Source of the DNA: Pseudogymnoascus destructans
Lineage: Eukaryota; Ascomycota; Leotiomycetes; Thelebolales; Thelebolaceae
DNA length: 64,000 nucleotides
Direction: 5' to 3'
Assembly: GCF_001641265.1 (NCBI RefSeq)
Contig: NW_020167522.1
Coordinates: forward strand, 1,674,001 to 1,738,000
Shown here: piece after piece, positions 43,107-52,984 of the stretch
How positions within the stretch are numbered: position 1 is the stretch's first letter
Layout of the letters: each line of letters starts with the position of its first letter
The notes under the pieces: model-generated
What the model saw: the letters and a program-made list of their open reading frames with translations, nothing else
Told to the model about the DNA's origin: nothing
Databases searched by the model: none
Made by a program: the position numbers and the translations under genes

Positions 43107-44331
43107 GCGAGTAACTCTATTGAACTTAAAGATCTAAGCAAGGAAAAGGGCCTTCCATGGACACTTGCCAAGGTATGTTTATAGTAATCATTATAGTAAT
43201 ATCAACTAATACTATACTAGCTTCGGAAGCTAGCTGTCTTTGTGAATTCTAGCTCACAGCGAAGAGAGCGATTTATGGAATTCAAAGACAATGCATTAAA
43301 GATGGAGCAAAACTCCTACGACTTATCCAAGATGTGTCAACCCGGTGGGATTCAACACTAGATATGATGCTACGAGCGATCCTACTCTAGGAAGCAGTAA
43401 ATAAGTTTACAACTGAGTTTACTCTAGCTATTATCTTCCATATTACTTTGGAAGAGTGGAAACATATCACCTACCTTATTGATGTTACTTGCCTGTAAGG
43501 ACACAGGGCACCCAGCTCACAGTAATAGCATATGAGAGTGCGAGTCGGAGGCTAAACGGATGCTATCCTATAGGTCTACTACGAAGGATACAAAAAAGAT
43601 GAAGGGGGAACCCCGTTGAGTCTGTTTCCTTAACTCCCGAAACGGGCCCGACTCGGTTATCCCAACCCTAGCCCTGAACCTTCCACTGCAACAGGTCTAC
43701 ATCGGCCCTGAACCCTATACACTTACCGTCCCCCACTATAGTGTAACTCGCTATATGCTCCTCTACTGGTTCGAAACCACACCGAGTTGGATTTCATGCT
43801 TGTAGTGACCGTATCAGTTCTGAGACAGGTTCTTTGAGTATCTAGGTAAGGAGGCATCCTTACATTGCCAGTTTAGCTTCTGGACTTCAAATATAGGTAT
43901 AGCAAGTGGTGCACAACTAGGCTTTGTTCTACTAGCATATGATGAGCTATTTGAAGGGCTTGAGGAGTGTACCTGTCGGCTTAAACCATTACAAGATCCA
44001 TGGATTCCAAAGCTCTTAAAAGCTATTGATAAAGCTGTATAAAAGCTTGATAAGTATTATAGCTTCTCTTGTACAGGTATTGGTAACTTCTATGCTTTTG
44101 GTGCTATTCTATCTCCACGGTTAAAGATGGAAGTGTTTAACCCTGATTATTGTTAGTTGAATCCTAATACAAACTGGCAAAGGCATTTTGAGAATGAATT
44201 CCGGGCATTATACACTCAACATTACGCAAACCAAGAAAGATCGAAGCAGCACCAATCACACTATATGGAACTAGACAAGGACCCAATGGCTCTAATGTTA
44301 AATCGGAAGTGAAGCTATAATTCCATCAGTC
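43107..44331 (+). pseudogene. hAT transposase remnant
   Basis: It contains KDLSKEKGLPWTLAK, an intron (43173-43220, GTATGT to CTAG) and LRKLAVFVNSSSQRRERFM. After a frameshift come VSTRWDSTLDMMLRA, then LEEWKHITYLIDVTC up to the inserted family B LTR. Beyond the LTR the frame continues FWTSNIGIASGAQLGFVLLA, LDKYYSFSCTGIGNFYAFGA and LSPRLKMEVFNPDY. Several TAA and TAG stops occur. The C-terminal dimerisation region of hAT elements is absent. Confidence 0.8.
43494..43864 (-). repeat. Family B solo LTR, 371 bp, TSD TTGCC
   Basis: It starts TGTAAGGACACAGGG and ends GGCATCCTTACA, flanked by TTGCC at 43489-43493 and 43865-43869. It interrupts the hAT remnant. Confidence 0.96.
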
Positions 44332-44405
44332 AAACTGAAGATCAAGGAAGAGAGATTGAGCGATACCTTGCCCTCTGTAAGTTTATAGTAATGATTATAG
44401 TAATC

Positions 44406-46264
44406 ACCTACATGTATAACGAACTGGCCAAACAAGCGAACCGGCCAAAATATCGCGACCACAATACAGGAATTGCGATAAATCCACCACAACACTAGAA
44501 ATCAATTGAAACTACTCAGAGTCCTCTTCCTCAGATGTGTCTATTACAACCTGACAAGTGCGCGCATATGTCCAGTCCCACCACAATTGCTACAGCGACG
44601 TGCGTGGGTTTCTTCCCTTGGCTTCCGACCACTACTCGCCCTTATTTCTTGCTCCACTTGCTGTACAACATCCCTCTCATCCTGTAGCTCCTGTGCTACT
44701 TGTTGACTAAGTGATCCTCTTTGCTGTAATCGTGTTTTTTTAGCTCTCCGGCGCTTGCTTAGCACTTCATTTGCCTGTCGCAGGTTCTCGTTCTCTGCCT
44801 TCAACAATGCTAATTGATGCATTATTTGCGATGTACCCTTTGTAAACTGGTCAACAGCTGTATAGATTGAGGTTGGAGAGCTATTTTGATGATGCGCAAT
44901 TCAGTTTTTAATGAAGGTAGACTGTGATGAGGCTTCAATTGGGTTGTTTGGTGTTTGGGAAACCCAAGGTTGAGCAGTACCCGGGCGGGAGCTTGGAGGC
45001 GTTGGTGTCTTTAACTTAAGATCAAGTGTAGAGATCACACTCTCAGGGTCGAATGGGAGAAGTCCAGCACCCTGGAAGCCTCCTTGAATGTTGCTTTCTG
45101 TCATTGCAATGTTAAATGCAGCATAGAAGGCAGGAAAGAAGTCATCCTTAGTAATATGAGAAATATGAGCCTGCATCATATCTTCAATTTGCCGACCATA
45201 AGCCCTTTTTAATGGGCTAAAACAGCCAACATCAAGTGGCTGGAGTAGATGAGAGGAATGAGCAGGCATACAGAGAGTTATAATGTTGTGTTCTTTGCAG
45301 TACTCCTCAAACTTGTCCGAGTGGTGGCTCTCATGACCATCAAGGACTAATAAGCGATAACCACTGACACTCCGCAGCTTTGTGTGCTTCTCAAAATGCT
45401 GAATCCAATCCATGCCTCTCTCGTTTGTAGTCCAGCCATTTTCAGTAACAGCAATTACCCAATCGCTTGGAAATCCACTATTCTCATACCAAGATGCAAG
45501 GTGGTTTTTGCCTGCAACAATGACGAATGGCGGCACTGCCCAACCCTGAGAACTAACGCCTTGGATTACTGTAACCCATTCCCGATTGCCAGGCTGTACC
45601 TTCTTTGCTTTTGCCCGCCCGTCTGAGCTTGTTACAACAGTAGCAGTTGAGATAACACCCATCATAAACCCAGTCTCATCAAAGTTGTAGATATCTGCTT
45701 TATGGATACCATATTTCGCAATTGTGTTATGCACAAGCTCAAACCAGCCACGTATAAGTTCTGGATCTTCACACTTAGCCCTCTGGTAGTCGTATTTGCG
45801 CTGGAAGCGTGTCCGGAGCTCTACACGCTGCTTAACAAAGTTTGAAGCGCAACGCGACCCAACGCGTGGCGCGTCGCGTGTTTCAAGTAGTCGATTTGCC
45901 ATATCTGCAACAATAGACAACTGAGGAGGAAACCCTTTGGTAGCTAGGTCGAGTATATATTGAACAAGGACTGATTCCTCTAAGTTAGTTAATTTCCGTA
46001 AGTTGGCTTGAATATTGCGTCGTGAAGGTATGCCTAATAAACGACGGCCTAGCTTGCGGTGGTCAACAGAATAGATCTTAGCAGCAACTCGAGGACGTAA
46101 CTTTGGGTCGCTTTGTATAGCTTGGATAGCTAGCATCAACTGGCTTTCATCATTTTTCCGGGGCATGTTTTGTTGTTGAGTAATTTAGCATTTAGTTGGG
46201 GGGTATTGTGGTCGCGATATTTTGGCCGGTTCGCTTGTTTGGCCGGTTCGTTATACATGTACGT
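44406..46264 (-). mobile_element. pogo/Fot1-type DNA transposon, copy 2
   Basis: An element of 1859 bp, near-identical to copy 3 at 49360-51218 but inverted. The right end is ACGTACATG type with TA at 46265-46266. The left end reads ACCTACATG and is preceded by TC instead of TA, so it is mutated or slightly rearranged. The inverted repeats carry two direct copies of CGAACCGGCCAAA. Confidence 0.93.
44901..46166 (-). CDS. pogo-type transposase, copy 2
   Basis: 421 residues from MPRKNDESQLMLAIQAIQSD. An HTH pair (residues about 10-150) precedes the DDE_1 domain with YNFDETGFMMG, LLVLDGHESHHS and LQPLDVGCFSPLK, all catalytic residues present. The frame stops after FIKN. The coiled coil and zinc-knuckle C-terminus (CSNCGGTGHM) remain as a separate frame at 44544-44822, separated by a small indel that copy 3 shares. 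The catalytic core is complete, so partial activity cannot be excluded. Confidence 0.88.
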   Translation of the reverse strand: MPRKNDESQLMLAIQAIQSDPKLRPRVAAKIYSVDHRKLGRRLLGIPSRRNIQANLRKLTNLEESVLVQYILDLATKGFPPQLSIVADMANRLLETRDAPRVGSRCASNFVKQRVELRTRFQRKYDYQRAKCEDPELIRGWFELVHNTIAKYGIHKADIYNFDETGFMMGVISTATVVTSSDGRAKAKKVQPGNREWVTVIQGVSSQGWAVPPFVIVAGKNHLASWYENSGFPSDWVIAVTENGWTTNERGMDWIQHFEKHTKLRSVSGYRLLVLDGHESHHSDKFEEYCKEHNIITLCMPAHSSHLLQPLDVGCFSPLKRAYGRQIEDMMQAHISHITKDDFFPAFYAAFNIAMTESNIQGGFQGAGLLPFDPESVISTLDLKLKTPTPPSSRPGTAQPWVSQTPNNPIEASSQSTFIKN

Positions 46265-46282
46265 TATATCAACTTCATCAAT

Positions 46283-48202
46283 ATGGATATTGCACAGATT
46301 AATCCATTTCCTCAGGATGTGCGCACTGCTTTTCAAACCTATATTCATAGCTTTAGCTATAGTAATAGAGAGCGGATAGACTACTTAAAATACCGTCAAT
46401 TACTCCTCTATCTTCAGAACCCATCATTGAAACCTGCAAATCCTATTGAATCACGACTTAAGCATCGTGCGCAAACAGAGTTTATGCTTCTACATAATAA
46501 GCTCTACTATAAGCCTACTACTAGGTTTCAAAACCCACTATGTTAATTCTTGAGAGCGATGCATTTGGTACTATTATCAACGAACACCTACAACTCCTAC
46601 ACGCAGGCCGTACAAAAACATGGAATATCATACAACAAAAGTTCTATGGACTAAAGAGAGAAGAAGTAGAGTTCATTATAAAGCGGTGTAAGAACTATAC
46701 TCTAAATCGACCATCTACTACAAAAGCTCCATTAGTCCCTATTATAAGTGGGCGAGCGTGGGAGCAGGTTCAAATTGATCTAATTGATATGCGCCATGAG
46801 CCTTCAGGGCAATATAAATGGATTCTGCATATAAAGGATCATTTCTCAAAGTATACACAGCTATACCCATTAAAGAGCAAGCACGCAGGGCCAATTGCAG
46901 ACTGCTTTGCTCAATTTATCGCAGCTTTCTTACCTCCAAAGATTATGCAAGCTGATAACGGAAAGGAATTCAAGGGAGCCCTACTTATCCTACTACGCAA
47001 GTATGGAATTCAAGTGATAAATGGAGCGCCACGGTCACCACAGACACAAGGCCTAGTTGAGCAAGCCAATGGGGTTGTTGAAGCAAAGCTACGAGCATGG
47101 ACAATGGATCATGGATCTATGGAGTGGAAGGATGGGCTACTTGAGGTTATGCTTGCAATGAATACTCAAATCCACTCGACAATTGGATATGCACCAGCTG
47201 AGCTACTATTCCGAGATAGGAGCTCTCATATTAACTGGCTTAATAGCCAGGCGCGGAAGGATCTCTCAATTGGAGTTGAGCAGGAAGACCCAACGATGGC
47301 ACCGATTCTTGAGAGTGAGCTCCAGCAAGAGCGAGAGCTCTCGATCAATTCTGAGCTGGCGCTATCGATCAATTCTGAGCTAGCGCTATCGATCAATTCT
47401 GAGCTGGCACCCTCAATCAATTCTGAGCTACTTCTCTCGCTCAATTCTGAGCTGGCGCTCCTACCAATTCCGAGCGAGCATTCTCACTCAATTCTAAGCT
47501 AGCGCTCTCACCCAATTCCGAGTGAGCACTCTCACTCTCACTCAATTCTGAGCTGGCAGAATCGATCAATTCCGAGCAAGCGCAAGAGCAGCTTCATTCT
47601 GAGCTCGGCATGGGAGCCGGAGTCGAGTAGCAGCCCAGCCTAGAACTGAGCTTAGAGCCCCCATTGATTCTATAATTGAGCGGGCTACAGTAGCAACTCA
47701 AAAGGCAAGGGTTCTTATGATACAAAAGTATAGTAAGAGGCATAATATCCAACACTTCGATATTGGAGCTATAGTCTCTATCAAGGTTCCTCGAGAGGAT
47801 AGAACCTCAACTGATAATAAGAGGCTCTTTGCACGCATTTTAGAAGAGCCCTATCCACACCGGTATCAGGTTATAACACTCTCTGGTATTATACAACGCC
47901 TTATACCTACAAAATCACTTCAAGCTGTAGAGCAAGCTCTTTGGTCTGATATTACTATTCCTACTTCTACAAAGCAAGTAACACTTTCACTTGCAGCTAG
48001 AGAGGCTTCTACAAGTGCACGGGTTGGAATATCATGTCAATGTAAGGGTCAATGCAATTCAAAGAGGTGTCAGTGTTATAAGGAAGTAAAGGGGTGTAGC
48101 GTACACTGTCATAATGATGACCACGACTGTGGTAATTTATCAGGTCTAGCTACTCGTACGGAAATAGCTTTAGTTGAGAGGCCACAAGTTGAGAGGCCAT
48201 GA
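46283..48202 (+). pseudogene. Ginger/KRBA2-like DDE integrase with CXC tail
   Basis: The N-terminal frame (ATG 46283, MDIAQINPFPQDVRTAFQTY) shifts near 46540. The next frame continues with a degenerate zinc region (NEHLQLLHAGRTKTWNIIQQ, then FIIKRCKNYTLN) and a retroviral-type core: VQIDLIDMRHEPSGQYKWIL, MQADNGKEFKG and PRSPQTQGLVEQANGVVEAK, giving D, D and E at integrase spacing. After MLAMNTQIHSTIGYAPAELL come imperfect octapeptide repeats (LSINSELA). Another shift near 47490 leads to a C-terminal frame (47717-48202) with a beta-barrel-like GAIVSIKVPREDR and a Cys-rich CQCKGQCNSKRCQCYKEV motif. The CXC-type tail matches KRBA2/Ginger integrases. Two frameshifts make it broken. Confidence 0.75.
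47336..47600 (+). repeat. 24-bp coding minisatellite
   Basis: Tandem units of about 24 bp centred on TCGATCAATTCTGAGCTGGC encode the octapeptide LSINSELA. Five or more clear units are followed by degraded ones. It lies between the integrase core and the C-terminal domain and spans the frameshift. Confidence 0.85.
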
Positions 48203-48284
48203 AGGAAGCGAGCAAGAGCAGACACTGTTGGTAATAGTATAAGATTCTTAATTACTACTTTACTATTACTATTATTCGTGGTTG

Positions 48285-48312
48285 GGCTGGCCCATTCGCG
48301 AATGGGCCAGCC
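48285..48312. repeat. 28-bp perfect palindrome
   Basis: The arm GGCTGGCCCATTCG is followed directly by its complement. Nearby GCGACTGGGCCGG is a related word. The palindrome sits at the end of the pogo-type remnant on the minus strand and may be part of its inverted repeat. Confidence 0.85.
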
Positions 48313-49045
48313 TATTATCGAATATGAATTATTCGCGACTGGGCCGGAACAAATACTAAGCTCCTTTTTGACCTTATTCAAGGCTATTCGTGCTCTGAAT
48401 TTTGACTTTCGCTCTTGAGTTTCGTTCTCCTTTTTAGCCTTGTCAGCTATTTTTTTCAAGCATCTTTAGCTGTTAATGGACCGCACATTGCTTGAACAAC
48501 ATTGCGGCTTTTGACCTTTGCATTTTGCTGGTTCGCAACCTTTGTAGATAGTAAATCATACTGTAGAACAGCTAACTCTCCTTGAGCCAAGGACAATTTC
48601 AGTACCGCACGCCTAAGAATCCCATTCTCGTGCCGATGGACTTGACAAAAGGTATGGTATCTTTGCCTACCAATGCTGTAATTTGAGCTCTGAATGTACA
48701 AATTTTGTCAGAGTCTGTGAAATTTGCGGTAGGTCTAGAGCCTTTTCAGATAATGTATATACCTTCATTTTTTTCAAGGCTTCTTTAGGTTTTATTAGCC
48801 ACATTCCAGCTTCACGAAATGCTCCTATAATTGTGCCTTTCTTGAATGTTTCTTGGAGGGTTTTGCCTAAGTCTTGAAAAAATGAAGCAATATTGTAATC
48901 AATATCAAGATTTCACATTGCATATTGAATTGCCTTCTTGTGCCAGTATTTGTAAGGCTGAAAAACAATAACATCAAGCAGCTGCATAATATGTGTAAGA
49001 TGTGACGGGAGCGGATATGGATGAATTCAATGCTGTTGCTCGTAT
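48313..49045 (-). pseudogene. pogo-type transposase C-terminal part
   Basis: On the minus strand the sequence starts (from 49045) with LPSHLTHIMQLLDVIVFQPY and KHWHKKAIQYA, the region around the third catalytic residue, then FFQDLGKTLQETFKKGTIIG. It continues to RRAVLKLSLAQGELAVLQYD and a Lys-rich KKENETQERKSKFRARIAL tail. The frame breaks near 48460 and elsewhere. The 5' two-thirds are missing, cut by a family A LTR fragment. Confidence 0.72.
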
Positions 49046-49273
49046 GAGATTTTCTTAATAACTTGTTCAATGAGTGTCCAACTGATATGCCGTGATGTAT
49101 GTAGCATAAACAGATGTAGTAGAAGAGTTTGCAGCAATCGTTCAGTAGTATTGCTCTTGTTGTTGGTGTGATAAGCCAAGATATGTATGGTGACTTGTAG
49201 GTTTGAGGAGGAGATTTCTAAGTTTGCTTTTGAGTTTGATAGCAAATTGAGTGCAACGAATGTCAGTATGACA
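49046..49273 (+). repeat. Family A LTR fragment (end part)
   Basis: The last 228 bp of a family A LTR, GAGATTTTCTTAATAAC to GTCAGTATGACA. There is no left part, and it is joined to the pogo remnant. Confidence 0.9.
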
Positions 49274-49359
49274 ATAGCACCAAGTCCTAGAAATAGTAGT
49301 TCGTTTTCTTTCCACCATTTTAATGGTGGTTGATGGGAGGGTGCTAATAAAAGTAAGTA

Positions 49360-51218
49360 ACGTACATGTATAACGAACCGGCCAAACAAGCGAACCGGCC
49401 AAAATATCGCGACCACAATACCCCCCAACTAAATGCTAAATTACTCAACAACAAAACATGCCCCGGAAAAATGATGAAAGCCAGTTGATGCTAGCTATCC
49501 AAGCTATACAAAGCGACCCAAAGTTACGTCCTCGAGTTGCTGCTAAGATCTATTCTGTTGACCACCGCAAGCTAGGCCGTCGTTTATTAGGCATACCTTC
49601 ACGACGCAATATTCAAGCCAACTTACGGAAATTAACTAACTTAGAGGAATCAGTCCTTGTTCAATATATACTCGACCTAGCTACCAAAGGGTTTCCTCCT
49701 CAGTTGTCTATTGTTGCAGATATGGCAAATCGACTACTTGAAACACGCGACGCGCCACGCGTTGGGTCGCGTTGCGCTTCAAACTTTGTTAAGCAGCGTG
49801 TAGAGCTCCGGACACGCTTCCAGCGCAAATACGACTACCAGAGGGCTAAGTGTGAAGATCCAGAACTTATACGTGGCTGGTTTGAGCTTGTGCATAACAC
49901 AATTGCGAAATATGGTATCCATAAAGCAGATATCTACAACTTTGATGAGACTGGGTTTATGATGGGTGTTATCTCAACTGCTACTGTTGTAACAAGCTCA
50001 GACGGGCGGGCAAAAGCAAAGAAGGTACAGCCTGGCAATCGGGAATGGGTTACAGTAATCCAAGGCGTTAGTTCTCAGGGTTGGGCAGTGCCGCCATTCG
50101 TCATTGTTGCAGGCAAAAACCACCTTGCATCTTGGTATGAGAATAGTGGATTTCCAAGCGATTGGGTAATTGCTGTTACTGAAAATGGCTGGACTACAAA
50201 CGAGAGAGGCATGGATTGGATTCAGCATTTTGAGAAGCACACAAAGCTGCGGAGTGTCAGTGGTTATCGCTTATTAGTCCTTGATGGTCATGAGAGCCAC
50301 CACTCGGACAAGTTTGAGGAGTACTGCAAAGAACACAACATTATAACTCTCTGTATGCCTGCTCATTCCTCTCATCTACTCCAGCCACTTGATGTTGGCT
50401 GTTTTAGCCCATTAAAAAGGGCTTATGGTCGGCAAATTGAAGATATGATGCAGGCTCATATTTCTCATATTACTAAGGATGACTTCTTTCCTGCCTTCTA
50501 TGCTGCATTTAACATTGCAATGACAGAAAGCAACATTCAAGGAGGCTTCCAGGGTGCTGGACTTCTCCCATTCGACCCTGAGAGTGTGATCTCTACACTT
50601 GATCTTAAGTTAAAGACACCAACGCCTCCAAGCTCCCGCCCGGGTACTGCTCAACCTTGGGTTTCCCAAACACCAAACAACCCAATTGAAGCCTCATCAC
50701 AGTCTACCTTCATTAAAAACTGAATTGCGCATCATCAAAATAGCTCTCCAACCTCAATCTATACAGCTGTTGACCAGTTTACAAAGGGTACATCGCAAAT
50801 AATGCATCAATTAGCATTGTTGAAGGCAGAGAACGAGAACCTGCGACAGGCAAATGAAGTGCTAAGCAAGCGCCGGAGAGCTAAAAAAACACGATTACAG
50901 CAAAGAGGATCACTTAGTCAACAAGTAGCACAGGAGCTACAGGATGAGAGGGATGTTGTACAGCAAGTGGAGCAAGAAATAAGGGCGAGTAGTGGTCGGA
51001 AGCCAAGGGAAGAAACCCACGCACGTCGCTGTAGCAATTGTGGTGGGACTGGACATATGCGCGCACTTGTCAGGTTGTAATAGACACATCTGAGGAAGAG
51101 GACTCTGAGTAGTTTCAATTGATTTCTAGTGTTGTGGTGGATTTATCGCAATTCCTGTATTGTGGTCGCGATATTTTGGCCGGTTCGCTTGTTTGGCCAG
51201 TTCGTTATACATGTACGT
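49360..51218 (+). mobile_element. pogo/Fot1-type DNA transposon, copy 3
   Basis: A 1859-bp element with intact ACGTACATGTATAACG ends and TA on both sides (49358-49359, 51219-51220). It is inverted relative to copy 2 and appears identical in coding sequence. The right inverted repeat has CTG instead of CCG in its outer box, as in copy 2. Confidence 0.96.
49458..50723 (+). CDS. pogo-type transposase, copy 3
   Basis: 421 residues, apparently identical to the protein at 44901-46166, with the same HTH region, the same YNFDETGFMMG / LDGHESHHS / LQPLDVGCFSPL catalytic motifs and the same early stop after FIKN. The remaining C-terminal coiled coil and zinc knuckle are at 50802-51080. Compared with the gene at 13078 it keeps the DDE core in one frame but loses the tail earlier. 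Confidence 0.88.
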   Translation: MPRKNDESQLMLAIQAIQSDPKLRPRVAAKIYSVDHRKLGRRLLGIPSRRNIQANLRKLTNLEESVLVQYILDLATKGFPPQLSIVADMANRLLETRDAPRVGSRCASNFVKQRVELRTRFQRKYDYQRAKCEDPELIRGWFELVHNTIAKYGIHKADIYNFDETGFMMGVISTATVVTSSDGRAKAKKVQPGNREWVTVIQGVSSQGWAVPPFVIVAGKNHLASWYENSGFPSDWVIAVTENGWTTNERGMDWIQHFEKHTKLRSVSGYRLLVLDGHESHHSDKFEEYCKEHNIITLCMPAHSSHLLQPLDVGCFSPLKRAYGRQIEDMMQAHISHITKDDFFPAFYAAFNIAMTESNIQGGFQGAGLLPFDPESVISTLDLKLKTPTPPSSRPGTAQPWVSQTPNNPIEASSQSTFIKN

Positions 51219-51246
51219 TATATATTTAATAGGATGGTACAAATGT

Positions 51247-52981
51247 CTCGTTTTTAGCGAGGAGTTAGGGTTATTCCTCATCCTTAGCGAGGAATCTAAT
51301 GAGGCTCTAGACAGATTATATAATATAGAGCACCTTCCCTCATACCTTTCCTTTTACCTACCTTTCCCTTTACCTACTATTAAAGCTTTAAGATGGATAC
51401 ACTCGCTGAGAACGAGGATTTTGAAGATACAGAGGTTCTAATTACAGCAACAGAGCAATTACTAGCTGATGAGTTACAAGCCCAGACTGCGTATGAAGAA
51501 TTCAGTTGTCGTCAAAGTACAAGCCAAATTAAGCAGTCATCAAATGCTGCTTTAGCACCTACAACACATGCTGCATATACCTCGTAGGTAGCGAGTTATT
51601 ATAAAACGCTCATCTCTAACGAGATATTAGGATGCATACACAATTCCTTATATTTATTAAGGCAAAGTACCCTATACAAGGTGAGGATGGTGTTAATACA
51701 GCTTCTAATAAGTGTCCACAATATATTTGTGAGTGGATTCAGGATGCTTGCAAAGTCCTAAGTACAATAGAAGGGGTAAGGAAAGTTGGAAAAGGGTCAT
51801 CCCGGACAAAGAAGCTAGTTGACTCGTCAGGAACGAAGGATCATGCTGCTACATACTCTCATGCTCTAAAAATGAGGGCAGCTATAAGCTTTTGGTTTGC
51901 CTATATATGTCCACGTCAGTGTGGTCATGGGGAATGGCTTCAAGTTGTTGAGAGTGGTAATTGGCAAGGAAATCCCTCGTGTCAACGACAGTTTCCCGCT
52001 ATATGAGAGCCCTAAATAAGATGAAGGTAAATTCTCTCATTCCCATCGAGGTATTTTATACTAATAGATTCTAGACACATGCTGGTGAAGTCTCTACAAG
52101 TGCAAGAGCTCTTACTTCATATGATTTACAGTGTATGTGGAAGTTTAACCAAGCTATTCCACAGGTTGAGTTTGGTAAAAAACTCGTTCATGACGAGCAT
52201 ACATATTATTGGAGTGGTCAGAAGTGTAGGATAATGCTACAAGCTATCTATACACTTGCATTTCAATGCCTACTTCGGATTGACGAGGTATTACAAATTC
52301 AAAGTCATCATATCCTCGTTATCAACGAGGAACGAGGTGAAATTCAACTTAACCTTCTCTTCTGGAAGACAAACCTATATGGAGGTGTGTACTCTACTAC
52401 TTAAATTCCTCAGTACTAATGAGGAATTAGGAATTAAGCCATTTCACCTATTTCTTAACCCACAAGAACCTCACCTTGACCCTGTTCTTGCACTCTTACA
52501 ATGGATAAAAGTCTCACAGATAACAAGTGGTTTTATATTTCGTCGTATTGATGCCTATGATCGGGTTATAGCAAGTGATAAGAGCTTAGTATGACTATCT
52601 TATATATTAAAATACCTCAGTGTTAACGAGACATTAGGATGCTTCTACATTTACAGAGTATTTTCGACATAATCTCCTCAATATAGGCGTAGATTTTCGA
52701 CTATATGGAACACACTCTTTTCGTAGAGGTGGCTGTCAATGGCTATATTCAGAAAAGAGATGGGGTCTACAGCAGATATGCGATTGGGGTGGATGGAGTA
52801 CAAATTTTGACTCAAACTCTATTATGCGATATTTAGTCGGCTGGAACGATGATCCTACAAAGAAGAGAGAAGAGCTTATGAATCCTAACCAGAGTGGAGG
52901 GCTCCGGTGTATAGTATGTGGACGGGAATGCTCATGTATTGGTAGATAGTAGCTCTTAGAAATACCTCGTTACAACTGAGG
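51247..52981 (+). mobile_element. Crypton-type element, limits uncertain
   Basis: The single gene is a tyrosine recombinase of the Crypton kind. Cryptons lack inverted repeats, so the ends cannot be fixed; the limits given enclose the gene and thirteen copies of a small palindromic motif (CCTCGTT...AACGAGG). It begins 29 bp after pogo copy 3 and is followed by a minisatellite. Confidence 0.7.
51393..52949 (+). pseudogene. Crypton tyrosine recombinase, one frameshift
   Basis: Five exons (51393-51583, 51631-52026, 52075-52384, 52431-52588, 52638-52949) give about 455 residues if one missing base near 51978 is allowed for. Motifs are FQCLLRIDEVLQIQ with the first Arg, GTHSFRRGGCQW with the HxxR pair, ICDWGGWSTN, and IMRYLVGWND with the nucleophilic Tyr, the RHRY signature in Crypton style. 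It ends with CIVCGRECSC. All four introns are 46-49 nt, GT-AG, and share a related 3' half. The enzyme would integrate circular element DNA through a tyrosine-linked intermediate. Confidence 0.8.
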
Positions 52982-52984
52982 ATA

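Noticed and set aside
51393..52949. Starship-type captain (DUF3435) as identity of the tyrosine recombinase
   Set aside because: The protein is short (about 455 residues) with the HSFRRGGCQW and WGGWS layout of Cryptons, and no cargo or captain-like position was seen.
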